Source of the DNA: JAWWBL01 sp033720975
Lineage (GTDB): Bacteria > Actinomycetota > Acidimicrobiia > Spongiisociales > ZC4RG35
DNA length: 19,615 nucleotides
Direction: 5' to 3'
Assembly: GCA_033720975.1 (NCBI GenBank)
Contig: JAWWBL010000026.1
Location: forward strand, 1-19,615
A program made the translations under genes and the position numbers. The notes beneath the pieces are model-generated. The model did no database searches. It worked only from the letters and a program-made list of their open reading frames with translations, and was not told the DNA's origin. Within the stretch, counting starts at the first letter, position 1. Each line of letters starts with the position of its first letter. Below are positions 13,237 through 19,615 of this stretch, piece after piece.

Positions 13237-14559
13237 ATGTTTGAGGCGGAGAGAGATTTCCAATTGACCCAGGCGGAGCTGGCCCGACCCTGGCTCGAGC
13301 CTTCCCGGCATGCCGTGCCGGGAAACCTGGAGTCGATCGCTTCTGGCCCGTTTCTCGCGGCAATCCTTGCCTCGATCGACCGGAGCCGGCTCAATGGGCA
13401 TGACGCGGTCCGCGTCCTAGAAGCGGATGCTCGCATGGAGTCGTATTTCGCCTCTTTGAAGTACGAGTCGATGGCAGAGGTGGCCTTTTCGCCCGCATCC
13501 GGTCCGCAGGCCGATGTGGCCCGAGGTCCGGAAGCCCTCGAGTTTGCATCCGAGGAAGTCGGGTCGGTTCTGCATTTGACCCGGCGGGCCGCCGACTCCG
13601 AATTGGGGTTTGCTCTGTCTCTTCGTTCCGCCCTTTCCCGAGTAGCTGAAGCGCTTCGCGAGGGTCGGATAGATGTTCGACGGGCCAAGGTCTTTGAGCG
13701 GGAGTTGGTCGGGGCCGATGCGGCCACGGCTGAGCTCGTCTGCGACCGCGTTCTGGATGCCGCCTCCGAGTTGACCACGGGCCAACTGAGAGCTCGCGTC
13801 CAGCGCCTGGTGATGGAGGCCGAGCCGGAGGCTGCCGAAGACCGGTACCAGGCGGGATTGTGCGAGCGGGCTCTCCTCGACGAGGCCAACCCGGATGGAA
13901 CCGCCAACCTGAAGGGCGTCTCCTTGCCTCCGGACCGGGTCAGGGCGATTCGGCGCAAGGTCAATCGGCTGGCCAGGAAGGCCAAGGACGCCGGCGACGA
14001 TCGGACGATGGATCAACTCCGCGCCGACATTTTCCTGGATCTCTTGCAGGGCAAGATCGCCAAACCGAGCAAGGGCTCTCCCAGGTTGGATCGCGGGAGT
14101 GTTCATCTAACAGCGAGCCTGGAGACCCTCGCTCGGCTCGCAGAGACGCCGGGGGAGCTTGACGGGTATGGCCCCGTGTTGGCCGATATCACACGGCAGG
14201 TGGCCCAAGAGCAGACGGCTGCGGAGTGGACTTTCTCGGTATCCGATGATCAGGGGCACCTTGTCCATGTCGGCACGACCAGCAAGCGCCCTTCCAAGAG
14301 GGTCGAGCGCAGGGTGAGAGCCAGCTATCCCACCTGTGTCTACCCGGGATGCCGAATGCCGTCGGTCGATTGCGACCTCGACCATCGTCGGCCCCGGTCA
14401 GAGGGCGGTGCCACCTGCCCCTGCAATCTGGCCCCACTCTGTCGCCGTCACCACCGGGCCAAGCACGAGGGTGGTTGGCGTTTGGAGTGGACCGCCGTCG
14501 GTCACCTTTGGACCAGCCCTCTCGGTCATACCTACGCCACTCCCCATCACCCGCCGTAG
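13237..14559 (+). CDS. DUF222 domain HNH endonuclease (13E12-repeat family type)
   Basis: The 440-residue protein has a long helical DUF222 region (about 40-340) and a C-terminal HNH nuclease domain. The latter shows Cys367 and Cys372 in CVYPGC, the DLDH catalytic histidine (His383), the GG...CNLAPLC segment and CRRHH (402-406). This layout is that of the 13E12 family, present in many copies in mycobacteria and other Actinobacteria, whose function is uncertain (suggested links to mobile DNA or to phage attachment sites). Only one copy is in the window, and no integrase or transposase accompanies it. The frame is open upstream to 13000 through the preceding gene, but ATG 13237 with GGAG just before it, after the AT-rich gap, gives the sensible start. 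Codon use looks like that of the neighbours. Confidence 0.88.
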   Translation: MFEAERDFQLTQAELARPWLEPSRHAVPGNLESIASGPFLAAILASIDRSRLNGHDAVRVLEADARMESYFASLKYESMAEVAFSPASGPQADVARGPEALEFASEEVGSVLHLTRRAADSELGFALSLRSALSRVAEALREGRIDVRRAKVFERELVGADAATAELVCDRVLDAASELTTGQLRARVQRLVMEAEPEAAEDRYQAGLCERALLDEANPDGTANLKGVSLPPDRVRAIRRKVNRLARKAKDAGDDRTMDQLRADIFLDLLQGKIAKPSKGSPRLDRGSVHLTASLETLARLAETPGELDGYGPVLADITRQVAQEQTAAEWTFSVSDDQGHLVHVGTTSKRPSKRVERRVRASYPTCVYPGCRMPSVDCDLDHRRPRSEGGATCPCNLAPLCRRHHRAKHEGGWRLEWTAVGHLWTSPLGHTYATPHHPP

Positions 14560-14595
14560 GAGAACCGACCCACCACTGCCAAGCGTTGCGGGCCT

Positions 14596-14631
14596 GCCGT
14601 TAGGTCAGGTTGCGGCCAAGCTCGCCGTTAG
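14596..14631 (+). repeat. Two GCCGTTAG direct repeats before lemA
   Basis: GCCGTTAG occurs at 14596-14603 and 14624-14631, 28 bp apart, in the 83-bp gap between the HNH gene and lemA. The second copy runs into TAGAGT (14629-14634), which fits a TANNNT -10 box eight bases before the lemA ATG. No well-spaced -35 is seen. Confidence 0.3.
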
Positions 14632-14638
14632 AGTCCCA

Positions 14639-14656
14639 ACCCATGGATCCATGGGT
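14639..14656 (+). repeat. 18-bp perfect palindrome over the lemA start codon
   Basis: ACCCATGGATCCATGGGT is identical to its reverse complement. It spans the ATG at 14643-14645 and codons 2-4. A second ATG in it (14651) is out of frame. It could bind a dimeric regulator, or pair between mRNA molecules. Confidence 0.6.
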
Positions 14657-15194
14657 CATTGTCCTGATCGTCGCCCTGGTGTTGGGCGGCTGGTTCGTGG
14701 TCACCTACAACGGGCTAGTGCGCGACCGGAACAAGGTAGACAACGCATGGGGACAGGTCGAGGTTCAGCTCCAGAGACGCTACGACCTCATTCCCAACCT
14801 CGTCGAGACCGTCAAGGGGTACGCGACTCACGAGCGTGAGACGTTCGAGCGCGTAACACAGGCGCGGGCTGGTGCTCAGAGCGCTGAGGGCCCTGCCGAG
14901 CAGGCACAGGCCGAGAACTTCCTCACCCAGGCGCTTCGCCAGTTGTTCGCCGTCGCCGAGGACTATCCCGAGCTTCGCGCCTCCGAGAACTTCGCATCCC
15001 TGCAGGAGGACCTCGAGGAGACCGAGAACCGGATCGCAGTCTCACGTCAGATCTACAACGACACCGTCCTGGGGTACAACAACAAGGTCCAGCAGATACC
15101 CACCAACATCGTGGCGTCACTGACCGGGTTTGATGCCCGGGAGTTCTTCGATGCCGGCGCGGCAGCCGAGGAAGCCCCTGCCGTCGAGTTCTAG
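14643..15194 (+). CDS. lemA: LemA family membrane protein
   Basis: The 183-residue product has one N-terminal membrane helix (about residues 3-21) followed by the LemA helical domain. Recognisable LemA blocks are VDNAWGQVEVQLQRRYDLIP, NLVETVKGYATHE, and, near the end, NRIAVSRQIYNDTV and LGYNNKVQQIPTNI. The function is not firmly known; LemA proteins are membrane-bound and often encoded with DUF2207/TPM-type membrane proteins, as here. The frame extends to a TTG at 14610, but ATG 14643 places the membrane helix at the N-terminus and gives the usual length. No Shine-Dalgarno precedes it. The TAGAGT box eight bases upstream and the palindrome over the start make this an unusual initiation region. 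The end overlaps the DUF2207 gene by 44 nt. Confidence 0.93.
   Translation: MDPWVIVLIVALVLGGWFVVTYNGLVRDRNKVDNAWGQVEVQLQRRYDLIPNLVETVKGYATHERETFERVTQARAGAQSAEGPAEQAQAENFLTQALRQLFAVAEDYPELRASENFASLQEDLEETENRIAVSRQIYNDTVLGYNNKVQQIPTNIVASLTGFDAREFFDAGAAAEEAPAVEF
15139..15143 (+). promoter_or_regulatory. Ribosome binding site for the DUF2207 gene, inside lemA
   Basis: GGGAG ends seven bases before ATG 15151 and lies within the 3' part of lemA. It favours this ATG over the in-frame TTG 15130 and ATG 15133, and suggests translational coupling. Confidence 0.5.
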
Positions 15195-17040
15195 GCCCCT
15201 GGCGAGGGCGATCCTCGTCTGCTCGCTGCTGCTTGTCCCGGCGCTACCCGCCGGCGCCAAGTCGTTCTCGATGCAGAGTGCGGATGTCACTGCCGTCGTC
15301 TTGGCGGATGGCTCGCTCGAGGTCACCGAGATCCTTGGGTTCCGATTCTCCGGCGACTTCTCCGGCGCCTACCGGGACATACCTCTGCGACCTGGGGAGA
15401 CATTGACCGTGATCTCAGTAGGGGATGAGAACGGCCTTTACCAGTTGGGCGGGTGCACCCGATTGGGGTGCTCCTCACCCGCCGGCTCGTATGGGGTCGA
15501 GGCACATCCCACATTTGTACGAGTCGTCTGGCATCACTCGAGTAGCAACGAGACCCGGCACTTCAAGCTCGTGTATCGCATCGCCGGGCTGGCCATCGCC
15601 TATGACGACGTGATCGATGTGAATCTCCAGGTGTGGGGAGACCAGTGGGCCGTCGGCCTCGAGCGACTCACGGCTCGGGTTGTCCTCCCTCCCGGAGGTG
15701 AGCCGGGGGAGGTGCTGGTATGGGGCCACCCGCTGGGTGTCGACGGGGAGGTCGAACTCGGGCCCGATGGGGTCTCTCCTGCGCTGACCGCGCGCAATGT
15801 CCCACCCGAGCAGTGGGTCGAGTTGCGAACCGTCTTCCCCACGGATCTGCTGGACGGCACCAACGGGGCCAAGAAGGTCGCTGGCAACGGGCTAGACCGA
15901 GTCCTCGACGAGGAGGAGCAATTCGCCACCGATGCCGAAGCGGCGGTGGCAGCAGCACGGAGGGGCGCTTTCATCGGCTTGATCCTGGCTGCGCTGATCG
16001 TCCTCGGTCTTGGTGGGCTCGTCTTCTTCCGGTATGGCCGAGAGCCCAGGGTCGATTACGACCAGGATTACGAGCATGCTCCACCGAGCGAGCTATCGCC
16101 GGCCGAGGTGGGCGCCCTGCTCAGTCAGGGAGGTGTCGACGAGAAGGAGTTCACGGCGACTCTCTTCGACCTGATCCGGAGAGGAGCCATTTCCGCGACA
16201 CCTTCCGAAGTCACGCGCTCCACCTGGGGTGGGCTTCGCACCGAGTCCATCACCGACCTCGTCCTCGATCTCAAGGATGCCGACGTGGAACTGAACGCCT
16301 ACGAGGAATCGGTCCTGACCGTGGTCCGCAGAGTTCTCGAATTGGGGCCACGTCCATTACATGAATTCAGGTCCGGCATACGAGAGGACGCCCATGCCAA
16401 CGCGACCACCTATCAGGGATTCCGGGACCAAGTGGTCGACGCGGTCCAGGACTCGGGTCTGGTCGAGCGGGCGGGCTACGGCGTCTCGTGGCTCATCAGG
16501 ATCGGCCTGGTGGCCGCAATCGTGATTTCCTTCTTCGCGTTGCCAAGATTCCTCGGCGCCCGGCCCGGGGGGGAGACCGTTGCGGTCTTGGTTCTCGGAG
16601 GCATGGTGCTCGGGTCAGCCGTCTTGTGGGTGTTGCTCAGCTTCCGACGATTCCGGACGAAGCGAACCCTCGAGGGTGCGCTCGCTTCTGCCCGCTGGTC
16701 GGCCTTCCGCAGATACCTCACAGACTTTTCTGCGCTCGAAGAGGCTCCGGTCATCTCGCTCGACCTTTGGGATCGCTACCTCGTCTACGCCATCGCCTTC
16801 GGGGTGGCCGAGGAGGTTCTCGAACAGGCCAGGCTTCATGCGCCACCTGAGTTGGCTGAGCAGTCCTCGATCTATTGGTTCGGCCACCACGGTTATACCG
16901 GGGGGCACACAGAGAACGCCTTCGCCGGTATCCAGTCAGCCCTGAACGGAGCGTTCACGCCGCCTTCCCAGGGTGGAGGTGGCGGCTTCTCAGGCGGCGG
17001 AGGCGGAGGAGGAGGTGGCGGTGGGGGAGGCGCGTGGTGA
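15151..17040 (+). CDS. DUF2207 domain membrane protein with signal peptide and poly-glycine tail
   Basis: The 629-residue protein is of the DUF2207 family, of unknown function, typically beside lemA. Starting at ATG 15151 it has a signal peptide: a basic N-terminus, the hydrophobic run ILVCSLLLVPALP, then AGA with likely cleavage before KS. A large extracytoplasmic beta-rich domain follows, with the typical opening of LADGSLEVTEILGFRFSGDF and GAYRDIPL. Membrane helices lie at about 272-293 (ending FFRYGREP, a family hallmark), 447-468 and 477-498. A cytoplasmic segment lies between the first and second. The C-terminus is a run of glycines (with FSGGG) ending in AW, as in many family members. 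The gene overlaps lemA by 44 nt and the VanY-like gene by 3 nt (GTGA), so the three probably form one operon acting at the membrane or cell wall. Confidence 0.9.
   Translation: MPARQPRKPLPSSSRPLARAILVCSLLLVPALPAGAKSFSMQSADVTAVVLADGSLEVTEILGFRFSGDFSGAYRDIPLRPGETLTVISVGDENGLYQLGGCTRLGCSSPAGSYGVEAHPTFVRVVWHHSSSNETRHFKLVYRIAGLAIAYDDVIDVNLQVWGDQWAVGLERLTARVVLPPGGEPGEVLVWGHPLGVDGEVELGPDGVSPALTARNVPPEQWVELRTVFPTDLLDGTNGAKKVAGNGLDRVLDEEEQFATDAEAAVAAARRGAFIGLILAALIVLGLGGLVFFRYGREPRVDYDQDYEHAPPSELSPAEVGALLSQGGVDEKEFTATLFDLIRRGAISATPSEVTRSTWGGLRTESITDLVLDLKDADVELNAYEESVLTVVRRVLELGPRPLHEFRSGIREDAHANATTYQGFRDQVVDAVQDSGLVERAGYGVSWLIRIGLVAAIVISFFALPRFLGARPGGETVAVLVLGGMVLGSAVLWVLLSFRRFRTKRTLEGALASARWSAFRRYLTDFSALEEAPVISLDLWDRYLVYAIAFGVAEEVLEQARLHAPPELAEQSSIYWFGHHGYTGGHTENAFAGIQSALNGAFTPPSQGGGGGFSGGGGGGGGGGGGGAW
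16974..17030 (+). repeat. Low-complexity GGN tract coding for the poly-Gly tail, doubling as ribosome binding site
   Basis: A run of GGN codons with many GGAGG and GGAGGA words encodes the DUF2207 glycine tail. The last purine block, GGGGGAGG (17023-17030), ends six bases before GTG 17037 of the next gene, so coding repeat and Shine-Dalgarno are the same bases. Trinucleotide slippage here would change both tail length and ribosome-site context. Confidence 0.65.
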
Positions 17041-17852
17041 GGCTTAGGGTCTGGCTCATAGTCGTGGGTCTGATGGTCTCGGCCCTTCCGGCGCTGGCCG
17101 TCAACGGCCATCGTCCATTGCCCGAGTACTCGGGCCCAGAGTTCCAAGCCCTCTACGAGTTCGCAGTAGCCAACACTCTCCCCAACCTGGAGCCACCCAA
17201 CGGGCGCTACGAAGTCACTGGCAACGAGGAACTGGACAGCCGGATCTGGCAGATCGCAATCGACCGGGGGTATGAGCTACGGGCGTCTGCCTCAGGCGAC
17301 CTCGTTCGGGCGGACGGTGTCTGGATGCAGCCTCAGGCAGCCGAGGCATGGCAGGCGTTGAAGGATGAGGCGCGCTCCGCCGGAATGAGATTCATCGTGT
17401 CATCGGCCTACCGCTCACCCGAGACGCAGCGTCAGTGGTTCTTGAGCATGCTGTCTGGCACATCCGAGTCTGAGATCAATGCAACCCTGGACTGGTACTC
17501 GCTGCCAGGCACCTCCAAACACCACTCCGGGTATGCACTCGATTTCCGGTACGCAGACGACACCTTTGGCGGGTTCCGCGCCACGCCTGACTATGCGTGG
17601 TTGTCGGCGGACAACTTCGCAATTCCCAAGAGACACGGGTTTGTGCCGTCGTATCCGGACGACGGCCTGAGCCAGGGGCCGCGCCCCGAGCCGTGGGAGT
17701 TCGTGTGGGTCGGGCTGGACCTCATCGAGTGCGGTCTGCCTCAGCATTCAGGCTCGTCGATCGGAGGCCCGGCGTCGGCCCTGGTCCTCGAGATCGAGCG
17801 ATGCCCCGGTGGCCCTGCCCCGGTAGCCCTACCGCTCTGGCTCGACCACTGA
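17037..17852 (+). CDS. Secreted VanY-like D-alanyl-D-alanine carboxypeptidase family protein (altered zinc site)
   Basis: The 271-residue product has a clear signal peptide (MRLRVWLIVVGLMVSALPALA) and a LAS/VanY peptidase domain. It shows SSAYRSPETQ (122-131), TSKHHSGYALDF (159-170) matching SxHxxGxAxD with zinc ligands His162 and Asp169, and PEPWEFVWVG (217-226). Family enzymes have EPWHxR here: Glu218 matches the catalytic base, but the third zinc-ligand histidine is Glu221. It would trim peptidoglycan stem peptides outside the membrane if active; a changed metal site or loss of activity is possible. Start GTG overlaps the DUF2207 stop, and the glycine-codon run provides its ribosome site. 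It follows lemA and DUF2207 as an apparent envelope operon. It converges with hutI, overlapping by 24 nt. Confidence 0.85.
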   Translation: MRLRVWLIVVGLMVSALPALAVNGHRPLPEYSGPEFQALYEFAVANTLPNLEPPNGRYEVTGNEELDSRIWQIAIDRGYELRASASGDLVRADGVWMQPQAAEAWQALKDEARSAGMRFIVSSAYRSPETQRQWFLSMLSGTSESEINATLDWYSLPGTSKHHSGYALDFRYADDTFGGFRATPDYAWLSADNFAIPKRHGFVPSYPDDGLSQGPRPEPWEFVWVGLDLIECGLPQHSGSSIGGPASALVLEIERCPGGPAPVALPLWLDH

Positions 17853-19037
17853 GCTCAGTAACTCTCCGCGCTTGATGGTCGCCCAGGTGAGGGGGGTTGC
17901 AGGGCGGTAGGCGATGTGGGCTGGGGTCGGTGCGTCGAGTACGACCAGGTCGCCAAGCATTCCCGGCGCAACCGCGCCGCGGTCATCCAGGCCGAGGGCC
18001 CGCGACCCTCCAAGGGTGGCGGCTGCAACGGCCTGCTCGACTGTCAACCCCATCTCCACCACCGCGAGTGAGATGACGAGGTGCATCGACTCGAGGTACG
18101 AAGTACCCGGGTTGCAGTCGGTTGCCAACGCGATGTTGCAGCCTGCTTCCATCAGCACGCTCGCCGGGGCATGTTGCGAGCGAAGCATGTGGGAAGCTCC
18201 AGGCACGAGTACTGCGCTCACTCCCGCGGCCGCCAGGACGGCGGCGTCTTCGGCGGTGGCATGGTCCAGGTGGTCCGCGGATGCGGCTCCGATCTCAGAG
18301 GCGAGCCTTGCCCCTCCGGTGTGTCCAAGCTGCTCGGCGTGGACCCTCGCCGGCAGTTCGTACTCTTGCGCGATGGCGAGGATCGCCCTCGCTTCATCGA
18401 CGGAGAACACACCCTCCTCCACGAATACATCGCAGTAGTCCGCCAGGTCAGCCGCGGCGGGAATCATCTCCGTCGTGACCCGCTCGATGTAGCCGTCCCT
18501 ATCTTCGGAGAACTCTGGTGGAACGGTGTGGGCCCCCAAGAACGTGGTCTTGACATCTATCGGCAACTGTGCGCCCAGTCGCCGAGCCACCCTCAGCAAG
18601 CGCAGTTCGGCTTCTGTCTCGAGGCCGTAGCCCGACTTGACCTCGATCGTCGTCGTCCCAGCCCGGATCATTCGCCACACCCGGGCTGAGGCTTGCTCGA
18701 ACAAGTCATGCTCGGTGGCGGCCCGGGTTGCTTCCACAGTGGCGAGGATGCCGCCGCCGGCGGCGGCGATCGCACCGTATGACTCGCCGGCCATTCGTCT
18801 GGCGAACTCGTCGGATCGGTCGCCGGCGAAGACCACATGTGTGTGTGCGTCGACAAAGCCAGGCAACACCGCCCGCCCGTCACAGTCCAGCCGATTCGCC
18901 TCCCGCTGAAGGGGCGCATCCGACTCGGGACCGGCGTAGGCGATACTGCCGTCCATGATCGCCACCGCTGCATTCCGGATCGGCTCGCCGACATTCGTTG
19001 TGAGGTGGCCGATTCCGGTGAGAAGGAGATCGGACAT
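17829..19037 (-). CDS. hutI: Imidazolonepropionase
   Basis: HutI hydrolyses imidazolone-5-propionate to N-formimino-L-glutamate in histidine degradation. The 402-residue protein has the amidohydrolase metal site DAHTHVVFAG (His65, His67), the family segments SYGAIAAAGGGI and GTTTIEVKSGYGLE, FLGAHTVPPE, VHAEQLGHTGG (His233, Glu236) and ATDCNPGTSYLESM (Asp307). These are all diagnostic for HutI. Length is normal (about 400). Its ATG overlaps the hutH stop by one base (TGATG), so it is the second of at least two coupled hut genes. One local difference is the loop ASHMLRSQHAPA, where many HutI proteins have an AFYFLRE-like sequence. Its 3' end overlaps the convergent VanY-like gene. Confidence 0.96.
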   Translation of the reverse strand: MSDLLLTGIGHLTTNVGEPIRNAAVAIMDGSIAYAGPESDAPLQREANRLDCDGRAVLPGFVDAHTHVVFAGDRSDEFARRMAGESYGAIAAAGGGILATVEATRAATEHDLFEQASARVWRMIRAGTTTIEVKSGYGLETEAELRLLRVARRLGAQLPIDVKTTFLGAHTVPPEFSEDRDGYIERVTTEMIPAAADLADYCDVFVEEGVFSVDEARAILAIAQEYELPARVHAEQLGHTGGARLASEIGAASADHLDHATAEDAAVLAAAGVSAVLVPGASHMLRSQHAPASVLMEAGCNIALATDCNPGTSYLESMHLVISLAVVEMGLTVEQAVAAATLGGSRALGLDDRGAVAPGMLGDLVVLDAPTPAHIAYRPATPLTWATIKRGELLSSVVEPER

Positions 19038-19615
19038 CAGGTCGGCACGAGATCACCGGAGATGATGAGATCGGCTATCGCCTCGATCTCACCGGAAGGG
19101 GACCGGTCGCCCGTCATGGGCGGTACTTCCGTGCGCACCCTTTCCACCAGGCGTGATGTCCCTTCGGCCGGTCGTAGTGGCCGGCGGTGCTCGATCCCCT
19201 GGACGGCGCATAAGATCTCGACGGCCAGCACATGGGCAACGTTCTCTATGACCGTGAGAAGCTTGATTCCTGCTCCCCATCCCATCGAGACGTGATCCTC
19301 CTGGCTCCCAGAGGTGGGGACGGAGTCGACGGAGGCCGGGTGTGCGAGCACCTTGTTCTCGGAGACCAGGGCGGCCTGTAGGTACTGGCTGATCATGTAG
19401 CCCGACTCCACCCCAGGTCTTGCGGCCAGGAACGCGGGGAGTCCTTGGGATCGAGCCGGGTCGAGGATGCGGTCCGTCCTGCGCTCCGAGATCGATCCCA
19501 ACTCGGCAACTGCGATCGAAGAGAAGTCGAGAGCAAAGGCAATAGGCTGGCCGTGGAAGTTCCCACCCGACAGAACCTCGCCCGATTCGGGGAAGACGAT
19601 GGGGTTGTCGACCAC
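19037..19615 (-). CDS. hutH: Histidine ammonia-lyase, C-terminal part (start off right edge)
   Basis: The 192 residues present are the C-terminal portion of HutH, which deaminates histidine to urocanate. Conserved blocks include DNPIVFPESGEVLSGGNFHG at the left end of the protein fragment, ELGSISERR, SENKVLAHPASVDSVPTSGS and QEDHVSMG, all standard in the histidase/PAL family. The MIO-forming Ala-Ser-Gly lies in the missing N-terminal part. The final codons (SGDLVPT) are the normal variable tail. The stop TGA shares its A with the hutI ATG. The order hutH-hutI implies the promoter and perhaps hutU lie beyond 19615. Confidence 0.96.
   Translation of the reverse strand: MVDNPIVFPESGEVLSGGNFHGQPIAFALDFSSIAVAELGSISERRTDRILDPARSQGLPAFLAARPGVESGYMISQYLQAALVSENKVLAHPASVDSVPTSGSQEDHVSMGWGAGIKLLTVIENVAHVLAVEILCAVQGIEHRRPLRPAEGTSRLVERVRTEVPPMTGDRSPSGEIEAIADLIISGDLVPT

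Noticed and set aside
16974..17034. Minisatellite or mobile repeat at the GGN tract
   Set aside because: It codes in frame for the glycine tail common in DUF2207 proteins, so it is a coding repeat.
18750..18767. GCCGCCGCCGGCGGCGGC perfect palindrome
   Set aside because: It lies in hutI codons for the conserved Ala-Ala-Ala-Gly-Gly-Gly stretch and is explained by protein sequence and GC-rich codon choice.
1..19615. CRISPR array, tRNA/rRNA, insertion sequence, prophage or biosynthetic cluster
   Set aside because: No spaced repeats, cloverleaf-like genes, transposase, integrase or cluster enzymes were seen; the genes are mainly housekeeping.

Overview
The window is GC-rich (low-to-mid 60s percent by eye), densely packed chromosomal DNA with frequent GTG and TTG starts and many 1-44 nt gene overlaps. 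The gene content points to an actinobacterium: a CBS-less GuaB3 next to guaA, a mycothiol-type DinB/MDMPI protein, a DUF222-HNH (13E12-type) endonuclease gene, and TANNNT -10 boxes placed for leaderless transcripts. A deep lineage such as Acidimicrobiia is a guess from this mix, not something the sequence proves.

Layout. 1-617 (-) is the C-terminally truncated start of a CPBP intramembrane protease, divergent from guaB3-guaA (691-3389, +; purine/GMP synthesis, ATGA overlap). Next come two signalling genes: a hybrid CheA (Hpt, P3, HATPase, CheW, receiver; 3464-5476) and a small membrane histidine kinase (5517-6425). A UvrD/PcrA helicase (6474-8702) has two inverted repeats in front of it. It meets transaldolase (8699-9796, -) tail to tail, with the two stop codons sharing one CTAG.

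Divergent from transaldolase is a carbon-metabolism run: a stand-alone B12-binding subunit of an acyl-CoA mutase (9911-10315), sucC (10312-11544) and sucD (11558-12481), then an MDMPI-family protein overlapping the sucD end (12468-13136). If the mutase is methylmalonyl-CoA mutase, this joins methylmalonyl-CoA to succinyl-CoA conversion with succinyl-CoA synthetase. The large catalytic mutase subunit is not in the window. A DUF222-HNH gene (13237-14559) follows after an AT-rich gap.

14643-17852 is an envelope module: lemA, a DUF2207 membrane protein with a poly-glycine tail, and a secreted VanY-like peptidase, all overlapping and probably translationally coupled. The right end carries hutI and the C-terminal part of hutH (-), histidine degradation. 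The lead gene of that operon lies beyond the right edge.

No tRNA, rRNA, CRISPR array, insertion sequence or prophage was seen, and no stretch over 300 bases lacks a gene. The region is mostly conserved housekeeping. The points most worth a second look are the hybrid CheA/kinase pair, the palindromes at the pcrA and lemA starts, the altered CoA loop of SucD, the mutase-sucC overlap, and the apparent zinc-ligand change in the VanY-like enzyme.
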